A stretch of DNA of 61,960 nt from Acidobacteriota bacterium (GTDB lineage Bacteria; Acidobacteriota; Vicinamibacteria; Vicinamibacterales; Fen-181): assembly GCA_003170135.1 (NCBI GenBank), contig PMZR01000133.1, forward strand, positions 1-61,960, given 5' to 3'. Below are positions 43,624 through 54,808 of the stretch, piece by piece; position 1 is the first letter of the stretch, and every line of letters starts with the position of its first letter. The notes under the pieces are model-generated. The model did not search any database. It worked only from the letters and a program-made list of their open reading frames with translations, and was not told the origin of the DNA. The translations under genes and the position numbers were made by a program.

Positions 43624-44636
43624 GCACTGGTGCCGCGCGCAGGTTGTGGAACCGCCAGCTTCAACTGGCCATCCTCCTGGTCGCCGTGGTGCTGGCCGTC
43701 GGCACCGTGGGATACACTGTCATCGAAGGCTGGAGCGTCTGGGACGCGCTCTTCACGACGGTCGTCGGCGTGACGACGGTCGGGTCGAGCCGGCTGGAGC
43801 GGCTCTCGTCCCTGGGACAGGTCTTCACGGTCCTTCTGCTCATCGGCGGCGTCGGCACGACGTTCTACGCGTTCACGCTGGTCGCGGCCGGTATCATCGA
43901 GTCGCGACTGCATCCCCGGAACCAGGAGCGGCGCCGCGCGCGTATGATTGATGCTCTCACCGACCACTTCATCCTCTGCGGCGCCGGCCGCATCGGCCTC
44001 ATCATCGCGGAGGAGTTCCGGCGGCAGGGAATTCCGTTCGTCGTCGTCGACCGCGATCCGGAGGCTGTGCAACGGGCCCTCGGGCGTGGCGATTTGGCCG
44101 TGGAAGCTGACGCCAGCCGCGAGGATCTCCTCAAGAAGATCCGCATCGATCGGGCTCGCGGCCTGATTGCCGCGCTCGGCACCGACGCCGAGAACGTGTA
44201 CGCCATCCTGACGGCCCGCGGCCTGCGGCCGGACCTGTACGTCATCGCCAGGGCGGACTCCGAGGAGGGAAAGCACACGCTGATGCGCGCGGGCGCCACC
44301 CGGGTGATCTCGCCATACCAGATCGGCGCGACCCAGATCGCGCAGACCGCGCTGCGACCGGCGGTCGTCGATTTCGTCGAGTTGGCCACGAGTTCCGAGA
44401 ACCTCGATCTCGCCATGGAGCAAATCAGCATCGGGCCCTCGTCGGGTCTTGCCAACCGATCCCTTGTGGACGCCAACGTCCGCCAGCGCTTCGGCGTCAT
44501 CGTCATCGGCATCCAGCGCGACAAGGGCCGCATGGAGTTCAATCCCGAGCCTGATGCCATCATGCGGACCGGAGACCAGCTGGTCGTGCTCGGCCGTTCC
44601 GTTCAACTGAAAGATCTGGAGAACGCCGCGCAGTAA
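43620..44636 (+). CDS. Kch/TrkA-type potassium channel-like protein
   Basis: 338 residues from ATG 43620, overlapping the thiE stop (ATGA). Two membrane helices (LAILLVAVVLAVGTVGYTVI, about 15-34, and FTVLLLIGGVGTTFYAFTLV) flank a pore loop. The filter region reads TTVGSS instead of the K+-selective TVGYG. A RCK_N Rossmann domain follows (FILCGAGRIGLIIAEEFRRQ, then DRDPEAVQRA), then a TrkA_C domain (VVVLGRS-like LVVLGRSVQLKDLE). Probably a ligand-gated ion channel; K+ selectivity is doubtful from the filter. Confidence 0.85.
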   Translation: MSTGAARRLWNRQLQLAILLVAVVLAVGTVGYTVIEGWSVWDALFTTVVGVTTVGSSRLERLSSLGQVFTVLLLIGGVGTTFYAFTLVAAGIIESRLHPRNQERRRARMIDALTDHFILCGAGRIGLIIAEEFRRQGIPFVVVDRDPEAVQRALGRGDLAVEADASREDLLKKIRIDRARGLIAALGTDAENVYAILTARGLRPDLYVIARADSEEGKHTLMRAGATRVISPYQIGATQIAQTALRPAVVDFVELATSSENLDLAMEQISIGPSSGLANRSLVDANVRQRFGVIVIGIQRDKGRMEFNPEPDAIMRTGDQLVVLGRSVQLKDLENAAQ

Positions 44637-44728
44637 CCTCCTGTCGCCCGGGGGATGCCGGCGTGCCGTGTCCCCCCATGGGACGCGCGTCCCGAGTAAT
44701 TGCGCATAGTCGTACACGCCTTTCAGCC

Positions 44729-44734
44729 TATAAT
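44729..44734 (+). promoter_or_regulatory. TATAAT promoter element before the permease
   Basis: A perfect TATAAT with a poor -35 (ATAGTC, 17-base spacing). It leaves a GC-rich leader of about 185 bases before the permease ATG. No known riboswitch motif is recognised in the leader. Confidence 0.55.
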
Positions 44735-44924
44735 GACGCGGCGCACGCGCGCCGTGTCGGAGCGCTGCCCCGAGGCCCCTCCCGGACATGTCACCAGCGG
44801 TTGGCGGGCCGGTCCCCACGGATCGTCCTGCCCGCGGATGCCTGTTGGTCACGGCCGGGTGCCTGGGCGAGTGCAGCCACGGATCGGCCGGTCGTCTCTT
44901 CATCTCTGTTCGGAGGGGCATCAC

Positions 44925-46610
44925 ATGGCAGGTTTGTTCATCAAGAAGGACCTGGCGAAGCTCATCGCCGACGCCAACGACCCGCTTGCCGGCGAAGCCG
45001 CCCACGGCGCTCACGCGGGAGGGCAGCTGAAGCGGACGCTGACGGCGTTCAACCTCACGATGCTGGGCATCGGCGCCATCATCGGCGCGGGCATTTTCTC
45101 CCTCACGGGAACGGCCTCGGCCCACTACGCGGGCCCGGGCATCGTCTACAGCTTCATGATCGGCGGCGTGCTCTGCGCGCTGGCAGGCGTGTGCTACGCC
45201 GAGATGGCGTCGATGATCCCGGTCGCGGGATCGGCCTACGCCTACAGCTACGCCACCATGGGCGAGTTCATCGCGTGGATCATCGGCTGGGACCTGATCC
45301 TCGAGTACGCGTTCGGCGCGGTGACGGTCAGCGTCTCGTGGTCGGGCTACTTCCTGAGCCTGCTGCACAAGACGATCGGCCTTCCCATCACGGACACGAT
45401 GCTGCGCTTCACGACGGGGCCCTGGGAACAGGTCGTGCTGAACGACGGCGTGACCAAGGCGTTCGGGCTGTGGAACCTGCCCGCCTCCTTCGTCGGCCTG
45501 CTGGTCGCCTCGATTCTCTACCGGGGCATGAAGGAGAGCGCGTCGGTCAACAACATGATCGTGATCATCAAGGTCACGATCGTCCTGGTGTTCATCGCCC
45601 TGGGCATCAGCCTCATCTCCTGGGACAACCTGCTGGTGAACCACGCCGTGCACGGCCTGGCCGCCCTGGTGCCCGCCAAGGAGATGATCACGCTGAACGG
45701 GAATCAGGTGCTTGCCTACGGCTGGGGCCTCAACGGGGTGCTCACCGGCGCGGGCGTGGTCTTCTTCGCCTACATTGGCTTCGACGCGGTGTCGACGACG
45801 GCGCAGGAAGCCAAGAACCCGAGTCGGGACCTGCCCATCGGGATCCTCGGGTCGCTCGTCATCTGCACCATCCTCTACATCCTGGTCGCCCTGACGCTCA
45901 CGGGCGTCGTGAACTTCAAGCAACTGGGCGTGCCGGACCCGATCGCGGTTGGCATCGACCGGATCGTGGCGCTGCGCGGCTGGTCTCCGATGGCGCAGAC
46001 GATCTTCACCTTCTTCATCAAGCTGGGCGCGCTGTGCGGGCTCACCTCCGTCATCCTCGTCATGATGATGGGGCAGACGCGCATCTTCTACGCGATCAGC
46101 AAGGACGGGCTGCTGCCCTGGTTCGGCGCCGTCCACAAGGAGCACGGGACCCCGTACGTCGCCACGATAGTGACCGGGTGCTTCGTCGCGTTCTGTGGCG
46201 GTGTGATGCCCATGAGCCTGGTGGGCGAGCTGGTCTCGATTGGCACCCTGCTGGCCTTCGTGCTGGTGTGCGTGGGTGTGCCCATCCTGCGCGTGGCCAG
46301 CCCGCAGATCAGCCGGCCCTTCAAGGTCCCCGGCGGGATGGCGGGCGCCTGGATCGTCGGCATCGCCGGCGCGGCCGCCTGCCTGTTCGTGATGTCGGGC
46401 CTGCCGAAGGACACGTGGCTGCGGCTGATCATCTGGATGGAGATGGGCCTGATGATCTACGGCGGCTTCGGCTGGCGCAAGAGCCGGCTGGCCAATCCGC
46501 GCGAGACCCCGTCGCGCGCCCACGTGCACGGGCCTATCCTGGGGTTCGCGGTCGTCGCCTTCCTCGCGACGGCCGTTTACGCTTACATGTATTTCGGGAC
46601 GGGCCAGTAG
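44925..46610 (+). CDS. APC-family amino-acid permease (CAT-like)
   Basis: 561 residues from ATG 44925, with GGAGGGG upstream. About 12-13 membrane helices. Signatures: LTMLGIGAIIGAGIFSLTGT (helix 1 unwound glycine motif), YAEMASMIPVAGSAYAYSYA, IGFDAVSTTAQEAKNPSRDL and MMGQTRIFYAISKDGLLPW, as in cationic amino-acid transporters of the YfnA/CAT group. Substrate cannot be read from sequence; likely a proton-coupled amino-acid importer in the inner membrane. Confidence 0.92.
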   Translation: MAGLFIKKDLAKLIADANDPLAGEAAHGAHAGGQLKRTLTAFNLTMLGIGAIIGAGIFSLTGTASAHYAGPGIVYSFMIGGVLCALAGVCYAEMASMIPVAGSAYAYSYATMGEFIAWIIGWDLILEYAFGAVTVSVSWSGYFLSLLHKTIGLPITDTMLRFTTGPWEQVVLNDGVTKAFGLWNLPASFVGLLVASILYRGMKESASVNNMIVIIKVTIVLVFIALGISLISWDNLLVNHAVHGLAALVPAKEMITLNGNQVLAYGWGLNGVLTGAGVVFFAYIGFDAVSTTAQEAKNPSRDLPIGILGSLVICTILYILVALTLTGVVNFKQLGVPDPIAVGIDRIVALRGWSPMAQTIFTFFIKLGALCGLTSVILVMMMGQTRIFYAISKDGLLPWFGAVHKEHGTPYVATIVTGCFVAFCGGVMPMSLVGELVSIGTLLAFVLVCVGVPILRVASPQISRPFKVPGGMAGAWIVGIAGAAACLFVMSGLPKDTWLRLIIWMEMGLMIYGGFGWRKSRLANPRETPSRAHVHGPILGFAVVAFLATAVYAYMYFGTGQ

Positions 46611-46630
46611 GGGTAAGGGACGTTTTTTAA

Positions 46631-46722
46631 GCGTTGGGCTCCAGGCTTTGGGCTTCAGCTCTTCGAAAGGCGGCAGGCAGAAGGCGGAACGACGCGCCTT
46701 CCGTCTTCCGCCTTTCGTTTTT
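46631..46722 (+). terminator. Heptamer ladder with hairpin and T-tract between the permease and folD
   Basis: First ladder: GCGTTGG, GCTCCAG, GCTTTGG, GCTTCAG (46631-46658). Second: AAGGCGG, CAGGCAG, AAGGCGG (46667-46687), then the roughly complementary CCTTCCG, TCTTCCG, CCTTTCG (46697-46717), followed by TTTTT. This arrangement is a plausible intrinsic terminator built from heptamer words. Confidence 0.6.
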
Positions 46723-46763
46723 CTCGGGTTGGCGTCATCCTGTAGCGACATTCGGGAGCGCAC

Positions 46764-47692
<929 letters not shown>

Positions 47693-47696
<4 letters not shown>

Positions 47697-48319
47697 AGAC
47701 TGTTCTCTGCGTCGTCGGCCAGTTCGGTGAGTATCCGGTCCACCTGCGCGTCGGTCTCCTCGAACGCGCCGTTCGTGTCGACCACGTAGTAGGCGCCGCG
47801 GACCTTGTCCTTGATGGGCCATTGCGCCTGCAGCCGCTGGCGCGCCTCTTCTGCGCTCAGCCCGTTTCGTTCCCTCAGCCGTTCCACCTGCTTCGCCGGT
47901 GAACACACCGCCACGATGACGCGATCGAAAAGGCCCTCGTGGTGGGTTTCGAAGAGCAGCGGGATGTCGGCCACGGCGAAAGGGACGTCGTCCGGACTCC
48001 GGACTCTTGAAGTCAGCGACGTGAACCACTCGTCGATTCGGCGGAACACGTCAGGATGGAGGATGGCCTCGAGATCCGTGCGCGACGTCGAGTCGGCAAA
48101 GACGAGCGCGGCGAGCACCCGGCGATCGACCGAGCCGTCGCCCGCCAGGACGGCGTGCCCGAAGCGGGTGGCGATGCGCGCGGTTGCCGCCGAGCCGGCA
48201 CCAAGCGCCTCGTGCACCAGGGCGTCGGCGTCGATCGTGGGAACGCCGTGCGCGGACAACCGTTGCCGGACGTAGCTCTTGCCCGATGCGATTCCGCCGG
48301 TCAGCGCGACTCGGAGCAT
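47693..48319 (-). CDS. coaE: Dephospho-CoA kinase
   Basis: 208 residues. P-loop LTGGIASGKSYV, DADALVHEAL, HPDVFRRIDEWF, VADIPLLFETHHEGLFDRVI and RNGLSAEEARQRLQAQWPIK. Last step of CoA synthesis. Between residues about 102 and 110 (SRVRSPDD) the frame carries an extra stretch whose DNA is heptameric (GTCCGGA, CTCCGGA), just before the conserved VADIPLLFE. It may be an invading repeat tolerated in a loop. Last gene of the leftward Kdo/lapB train. Confidence 0.94.
47989..48016. repeat. Short heptamer ladder inside coaE
   Basis: GTCCGGA, CTCCGGA, CTCTTGA and AGTCAGC are consecutive seven-base words in the coding sequence, related to the CTCCGGA words of intergenic ladders at 28166 and 57286. Confidence 0.5.
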
Positions 48320-48327
48320 TGTTTCTG

Positions 48328-48348
48328 CCGACTACTGCCTACTGCCTT
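48328..48348. repeat. CTGCCTA heptamer ladder between coaE and lapB
   Basis: CCGACTA, CTGCCTA, CTGCCTT (48328-48348). The last word supplies the TAA stop of lapB on the opposite strand. Confidence 0.6.
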
Positions 48349-49564
48349 AGTTCTGCGTCTCTTCGGTATCCTTGGCCGGGGTAATGCGCTCCTCGACGAA
48401 TGTGTTCCACTCGTGGCACTGCGGACACTGCCACAGCAGCTCGGTGCTGCGGTAGCGGCAGCGCAGGCAGACGTGCGGGTCGAGGTAGAACACCGACCGG
48501 CCCGTCAGATCCATGTAGCGCTCGACCAGGGTGCGCTCGAGATCGAGACGCAACAGCGTCTTCCAGATCTCCTCGTGGACCGACAGGCCGTGCGGGTTCG
48601 AGACCAGGGCTTCGAGCAGCAGTTCGAAGGCACCGGCGGGATCGGCCCGGCCCGCCAGGTAGCGGGCGAGCGCGAGCCGGGCACGCCAGTCGTTCGGCTT
48701 CGCCTGGATGATCTGGCGGCACAGATCCGGGAAGTGGTCGGGCCGCCCGCTGCGCGGATAGGCGGCTTCGAGACGGTCGAACGCCAGGTAGGCGCGCTCG
48801 GGCGACACTTCGATGAGGCGTTCCCAGTTGGCAATCGCCTGTTCCACCTGTCCGTCGGCAAGCTTCATGTCGCCCAGGCTCAGGTAGGCAGGCGCCGTCT
48901 TCGGGTCGAGATCGATCGCGGATTCGAACTTCGCGCGCGCGGCCGGCGCGTCACCCTGCTTGCGGGCGACTTCGCCCAGTTGCGTCTCGAGAAACGCCAG
49001 GATCTGCTGGTTGCGCGGCTGCTCCTCGGGTTCGCTTCCCTTGGCCAGCTCCTGCCGGATGTGGTACGCCTCCAGCCACTGGTGCTGTTCCTCGTGCAGC
49101 TTCTCCAGGTTCACGAGCGCGTAGCGGTTGCGCGGGTCGAGGCGCAGCACCTCGGTGAACGCTTCCAGGGCGCGGTCCACGAACCCTCCGCGCCGGAAGT
49201 CGAGGCCAAGGCACAGGAGCACGTACGCGTTTTCGAGCTTCGTCAGCTTCGGGCGCTGCAGCAGGCCCTGGTGAATATTGATGGCGCGGCCCACCTGTCC
49301 CTTCTCGCGGTACAGGTTGCCCAGCACCATGTCGATTTCGAGCGCTTCGGTCGTCAGCCGGGCCGCCCGGGTCAGTTCCTCGATCGCCAAATCGATCTGG
49401 TTCGAGACGAGGAAGTTGAGGCCAAGGATGTAGTGGGGGGATTCGCGCGCCTTTCGGCGGTCGATCCACCGTCCGTCGCGCAGCTTGTAGCGTTCCCAGG
49501 CCTTGCCGACGGTGAGCCCCACGAGCAGGGCCACCAGCGCGGCAAGCAGAGCGTAGTCTCCCAT
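48347..49564 (-). CDS. lapB: Lipopolysaccharide assembly protein B (LapB/YciM-like)
   Basis: 405 residues. An N-terminal membrane helix (YALLAALVALLVGLTVGKAW) is followed by the family start HYILGLNFLVSNQIDLAIEE and about nine TPR units. The C-terminal rubredoxin-like metal knuckle is VCLRCRYRSTELLWQCPQCH (four Cys). In E. coli LapB controls LpxC turnover and LPS assembly; its place beside Kdo genes supports an LPS role here. Confidence 0.93.
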   Translation of the reverse strand: MGDYALLAALVALLVGLTVGKAWERYKLRDGRWIDRRKARESPHYILGLNFLVSNQIDLAIEELTRAARLTTEALEIDMVLGNLYREKGQVGRAINIHQGLLQRPKLTKLENAYVLLCLGLDFRRGGFVDRALEAFTEVLRLDPRNRYALVNLEKLHEEQHQWLEAYHIRQELAKGSEPEEQPRNQQILAFLETQLGEVARKQGDAPAARAKFESAIDLDPKTAPAYLSLGDMKLADGQVEQAIANWERLIEVSPERAYLAFDRLEAAYPRSGRPDHFPDLCRQIIQAKPNDWRARLALARYLAGRADPAGAFELLLEALVSNPHGLSVHEEIWKTLLRLDLERTLVERYMDLTGRSVFYLDPHVCLRCRYRSTELLWQCPQCHEWNTFVEERITPAKDTEETQN

Positions 49565-49588
49565 TCCGGTAATCCTACTCCGTCCGCG

Positions 49589-50134
49589 CTACCGACTGGT
49601 GCCGGCATAGCCGTCGATGACGGCGTCCCACTTCTGTTGCGCGCGCAGCACCAGCTCGACCAGCTCGCGCGCGGCGCCCTCGCCGCCGCGCGCCCGGCTG
49701 ATCCAGTGCACCCGTGCGCGCACTTCGGGCGCGGCGTCGGCCGGCGCCGCCGACAGGCCGGCGCGCAGCAGCACCGGCAAATCCAGCAGGTCGTCGCCCA
49801 TGTAGGCCACCTCCTCGTCGCGCAGGCCGTTGGCGTCGAGGATGCGCTGGTAGGTGTCGATCTTCGTGGCGACGTTCTCGTGAATGATGGACATGCCGAG
49901 CTGCTGCGCCCGGTGCGTCGTCGCGGTCGACGCCCGGCCCGAGAGCACGCCCGTGAGCACGCCACTTCGCTCCGCCGCGAGGATCGCGATGCCGTCCTTG
50001 ATGGCGAACTGCTTGGACTCGGTGCCGTCCGCGTGGATCAGCACCTTGCCGTCGGTCAGCACGCCGTCCACGTCGAACAGCAGCAGGCGGATGTTTTGCG
50101 CCCTGGCTTCGATGGTCGCTGTGTCGCAGGCCAC
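49589..50134 (-). CDS. kdsC: 3-deoxy-D-manno-octulosonate 8-phosphate phosphatase
   Basis: 181 residues. HAD-family C0 phosphatase: LLLFDVDGVLTDGKV (nucleophile and acid Asp), SKQFAIKDGIAILAAERSGV, VLSGRAST and VAYMGDDLLDLPVLLRAGL. Dephosphorylates Kdo-8-P to Kdo. A C-terminal helix of about 20 residues follows the core. Between kdsD and lapB. Confidence 0.94.
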   Translation of the reverse strand: MACDTATIEARAQNIRLLLFDVDGVLTDGKVLIHADGTESKQFAIKDGIAILAAERSGVLTGVLSGRASTATTHRAQQLGMSIIHENVATKIDTYQRILDANGLRDEEVAYMGDDLLDLPVLLRAGLSAAPADAAPEVRARVHWISRARGGEGAARELVELVLRAQQKWDAVIDGYAGTSR

Positions 50135-50167
50135 GATGTCGTCCCTGATCCCTACTCTCGCCGCGTC

Positions 50168-51139
50168 CTAGAACATCTGCGTCCGCCACAGATCGTGCAG
50201 GTGGACGACGCCCTCGACGACGTGCCGCTCGTCGACGACGGGCAGGGAAGTGATTTTGCGCTGCTCCATGAGCGAGAGCGCCTGCACGGCCAGCATGGAG
50301 CGGTCGATCGTCGTCGGGCCCTTCGTCATGACCTCGCCGGCTTTGCGCTCCAGGATGTCGGGGGTGGCCGCCATGTGCCGTCGAAGGTCGCCGTCGGTGA
50401 TGATGCCGGCCAGCCGTCCCTCGGCGTCCACCACGCAGGTCATGCCGAGACCCTTGCGCGACATCTCGTAGATGACGTCGCGCATCGACGTGGCGCCCGG
50501 CACCACGGGCAGCTCGTCGCCGGCGTGCATCAGGTGTTCGACCCGCATCAGGCGCTTGCCGAGCTTCCCGCCGGGGTGCAGGTTCGCGAAATCCTCCTCG
50601 CGAAAACCTTTCCGGACGAGCAGCGCCATGGCGAGCGCGTCGCCCAGCGCCAGGGCGGCAGTCGTGCTCGCCGTCGGGACCAGGTTGAGCGGGCACGCTT
50701 CTTCCGCGACGCGGCACTCGATCGTGACGTCGGCCGCCTGGCCGAGCGTCGAGCGCGACTCGCCGGTGATCGCCACCAGCCGGGCGCCGAGGCGGCGGAT
50801 GGTCTCGAGCACGCGCAGCAGCTCCTCGGTTTCCCCCGAGTACGACAGCGCGACTACGACGTCGTCCGCCTGGATGACGCCCAGGTCCCCGTGGATGGCT
50901 TCGGCGGGGTGGAGGAAGAACGCCGGTGTGCCCGTGCTGGACAGGGTCGCCGCAATCTTGCGGCAGATGATGCCCGACTTGCCCATGCCGGTCAGGATCA
51001 CGCGGCCGCGGCATTCGTAGAGCAGTTGCAGCGCGGCGCTGAACCCGCCGTCGAGCCGGTCCACCAGCGACAGAATCGCCGCCGCTTCGGTGCGCAGCAC
51101 CTTGCGGGCGAGCGCGAGATCGTCAATGACAGTGGACAT
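50168..51139 (-). CDS. kdsD: Arabinose-5-phosphate isomerase
   Basis: 323 residues. SIS domain with GRVILTGMGKSGIICRKIAA, STGTPAFFLHPAEAIHGDLG and VVALSYSGETEELLRVL, then two CBS domains (about 200-320; MRDVIYEMSRKGLGMTCVVD and VVDERHVVEGVVHLHDLW). Converts ribulose-5-P to arabinose-5-P, the Kdo precursor. The start region (51139) is 11 bases from a heptamer ladder. Confidence 0.95.
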   Translation of the reverse strand: MSTVIDDLALARKVLRTEAAAILSLVDRLDGGFSAALQLLYECRGRVILTGMGKSGIICRKIAATLSSTGTPAFFLHPAEAIHGDLGVIQADDVVVALSYSGETEELLRVLETIRRLGARLVAITGESRSTLGQAADVTIECRVAEEACPLNLVPTASTTAALALGDALAMALLVRKGFREEDFANLHPGGKLGKRLMRVEHLMHAGDELPVVPGATSMRDVIYEMSRKGLGMTCVVDAEGRLAGIITDGDLRRHMAATPDILERKAGEVMTKGPTTIDRSMLAVQALSLMEQRKITSLPVVDERHVVEGVVHLHDLWRTQMF

Positions 51140-51149
51140 AAGCAGCGAA

Positions 51150-51226
51150 GTCCGAAGTCCCTAGTCCCTAGTCCCTGGTCCCTAGTCCCTAGTCCCTGGT
51201 CCCTGGTCCCTGGTCCCAGGGCCTGG
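51150..51226. repeat. GTCCCTR heptamer ladder overlapping the kdsA 3' end
   Basis: Eleven words in perfect seven-base register: GTCCGAA, then GTCCCTA and GTCCCTG variants, GTCCCAG and GGCCTGG. The part from 51182 rightward lies inside kdsA and includes its TAG stop. Confidence 0.9.
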
Positions 51227-52051
51227 CTCCTTCACGATCGCGTCGATTCGCGTGAGCCGCTGCAGCAGGCGCTCGAGCCGGTCGAGCCGCAGCGCGTTGC
51301 CGGCATCGCTCATCGCCTGCGACGGTTCCGGGTGGACCTCCAGGAAGACTCCGTCCACGCCGGCGGCGACGCCCGCCGATGCCAGCGGTTCGATGTACTC
51401 GGCCAGGCCCGAGGTCCGATCCTGGCCGCCTCCCGGCAGTTGCAGGCTGTGCGTGACGTCGAAGACGACCGGGTAGCCCAGTTCGCGCAGCATCGGCAGG
51501 CCGCGCATGTCCACGACCAGGTTGTTGTAGCCGAAGCTCGTGCCGCGCTCGGTCACCAGCACGCGCGAGTTGCCGCTCGCGACGACCTTCTCGATCGCAT
51601 GCCGCATGTCGTTGGGCGCCAGGAACTGGCCCTTCTTGATATTCACCGCGCGCCCGGTCCGCGCCGCCGCGACGATCAGATCCGTCTGCCGGCACAGGAA
51701 CGCGGGAATCTGCAGCACGTCGGCGACTTCCGCCACCAGATCCGCGTGCGCCGGCTCGTGGATATCGGTCAGGATCGGCACCCCGACCTGCTGTTTCACG
51801 CGCGCGAGCACCCGGAGGCCCTCCCGCAGGCCGGGGCCGCGCGCCGACCGGATCGACGTGCGGTTCGCCTTGTCGTAGGACGCCTTGAAGATGTACGGCA
51901 AGCCGAGCCGGTCGGCCACCTCTTTCACGCACTGCGCCACGTGGACGGCGAGGTCCTCGCTCTCGATCACGCAGGGGCCGGCGATGAGGAGCAGCGGGCC
52001 ACCGCCGCCGACCGTGATGTTGCCGATCTGAACCGGATGCACGGGGGACAT
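51182..52051 (-). CDS. kdsA: Kdo-8-phosphate synthase, with repeat-derived C-terminus
   Basis: 289 residues. LLLIAGPCVIESEDLAVHVA, FKASYDKANRTSIRSARGPG, GVPILTDIHEPAHADLVAEV, LQIPAFLCRQTDLIVAA and GTSFGYNNLVVDMRGLPM are standard. Condenses arabinose-5-P with PEP. The last 13 residues (GPGTRDQGPGTRD) are encoded by the heptamer ladder: because seven is not a multiple of three, three words give a seven-residue repeat. The stop codon is also in the ladder. Confidence 0.95.
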   Translation of the reverse strand: MSPVHPVQIGNITVGGGGPLLLIAGPCVIESEDLAVHVAQCVKEVADRLGLPYIFKASYDKANRTSIRSARGPGLREGLRVLARVKQQVGVPILTDIHEPAHADLVAEVADVLQIPAFLCRQTDLIVAAARTGRAVNIKKGQFLAPNDMRHAIEKVVASGNSRVLVTERGTSFGYNNLVVDMRGLPMLRELGYPVVFDVTHSLQLPGGGQDRTSGLAEYIEPLASAGVAAGVDGVFLEVHPEPSQAMSDAGNALRLDRLERLLQRLTRIDAIVKEPGPGTRDQGPGTRD

Positions 52052-52077
52052 TATATGGGCAAATCCCCGAGGGGCTG

Positions 52078-52112
52078 GCTTTCGGCCTTAGGCCCTTGGC
52101 CTTGGGCTCGGG
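52078..52112. repeat. GCCTTNG heptamer ladder between kdsA and pyrG
   Basis: GCTTTCG, GCCTTAG, GCCCTTG, GCCTTGG, GCTCGGG in register (52078-52112). Confidence 0.7.
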
Positions 52113-52135
52113 CCGCGCACCGGCCGACACGTTCC

Positions 52136-53805
<1,670 letters not shown>

Positions 53806-53809
<4 letters not shown>

Positions 53810-54633
53810 GCGCGCGTGTCGGCTGCCATCAGCTGACGGACGCGCTCCAGATCCTCCGGCGTATCCACGCCAATCGACTCGTAACTGGTTTCGATCACCT
53901 TGATGCGCAGGCCGTGCTCGAGCGCGCGCAGCTGCTCGAGCGACTCAGCGCGCTCGAGCGACGTCGGCTGCAGCGCCGCGAAGGCGAGCAGGACGTCCCG
54001 GCGATACACGTACAGCCCGACGTGCTTGAACAGGCGGCACCACGATTCCCGCAGCCACGCCGGGTGCGGGCGCGTCGTCGTGTCGCGCAGGTACGGGATC
54101 GGGGCCCGCGAGAAGTACAGGGCGAAGTCCTCCCGGTTGACCACCACCTTGACGACGTTCGGGTCGAGGAAGTCCTTCGGTTCGGTGATGCGCTTGCGCA
54201 GCGTGGCGATGTCCACGATCGAATCGCGCCGCATCGGGTCGATCGCCTCTTCGATCATGAGGGGATCGATCCTCGGCTCGTCCCCCTGGACGTTGACGAC
54301 GATGTCGCAGGACAGGCCGGCGGCCACCTCGGCGAGCCGATCGCTGCCGCTCGCGTGGTTGGCGCGCGTCATCCGGGCGATCCCGCCGAACCGCTCGACT
54401 GCCTGGACGATGCGCTCGTCGTCGGTGGCCACGATCACCTGGCTGATCGAGGGCGCGGCCGCGGCCCGGTGGTACACGTGCTCGATCATCGGGCGTCCGA
54501 GGATCTCGGCGAGCGGCTTGCCGGGCAGACGCGACGACTGGTACCGCGCGGGGATGATGGCGACGCAGGAAAGGGTGCGGGACGCCGGGGAGGAGGTCCC
54601 AGGGGAATGAGGGTGCACGGCGAATTCTAACAT
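53806..54633 (-). CDS. kdsB: CMP-Kdo synthetase
   Basis: 275 residues from ATG 54633. CVAIIPARYQSSRLPGKPLA, VIVATDDERIVQAVERFGG, SGSDRLAEVA, IVVNVQGDEPRIDP, FSRAPIPYLRD and HVGLYVYRRDVLLAF are diagnostic. Activates Kdo with CTP for lipid A attachment. The start is uncertain: GTG 54615 would also suit, and a TAGAAT box at 54624-54629 would then serve as the -10 of a nearly leaderless gene. Far upstream starts lack support. Confidence 0.93.
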
Positions 54634-54737
54634 AGGAGCGGCGCGGGGAGACCCGGCACGAGCGGCGCAGGGGAAATGGTCCGGCTGATCGGGGCGCCCG
54701 CGGCGGAACCAGGCGCGCGACGCGGCCCAAATGCCCG

Positions 54738-54762
54738 GCTCGTTGGTCAACGACCAACGAGC
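54738..54762. promoter_or_regulatory. Perfect 11-bp inverted repeat between kdsB and padR
   Basis: GCTCGTTGGTC, a three-base centre (AAC) and GACCAACGAGC: a perfect 25-bp palindrome in the divergent intergenic region, suited to a dimeric repressor. It could control either gene. Confidence 0.6.
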
Positions 54763-54770
54763 AATGATTG

Positions 54771-54808
54771 CATCTATCGCGTCGCTAGGTATAGCATCGC
54801 GATGTATG
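54771..54808. promoter_or_regulatory. Imperfect inverted repeat over the padR start
   Basis: CATCTATCGCG (54771-54781) and CGCGATGTATG (54798-54808) are inverted repeats with two mismatches, 16 bases apart. TTGCAT and TATAGC lie within or next to them as a possible promoter. The right half covers the padR start codon; autorepression is typical of PadR proteins. Confidence 0.5.

Noticed and set aside
44735..44924. c-di-AMP (ydaO) riboswitch before the permease
   Set aside because: Position would fit, but I cannot find the conserved core motifs.
51150..51226. Possible telomere-like or microsatellite contamination
   Set aside because: Flanking genes are contiguous and the same seven-base rhythm with other words recurs at many sites, so it is genuine genome structure.
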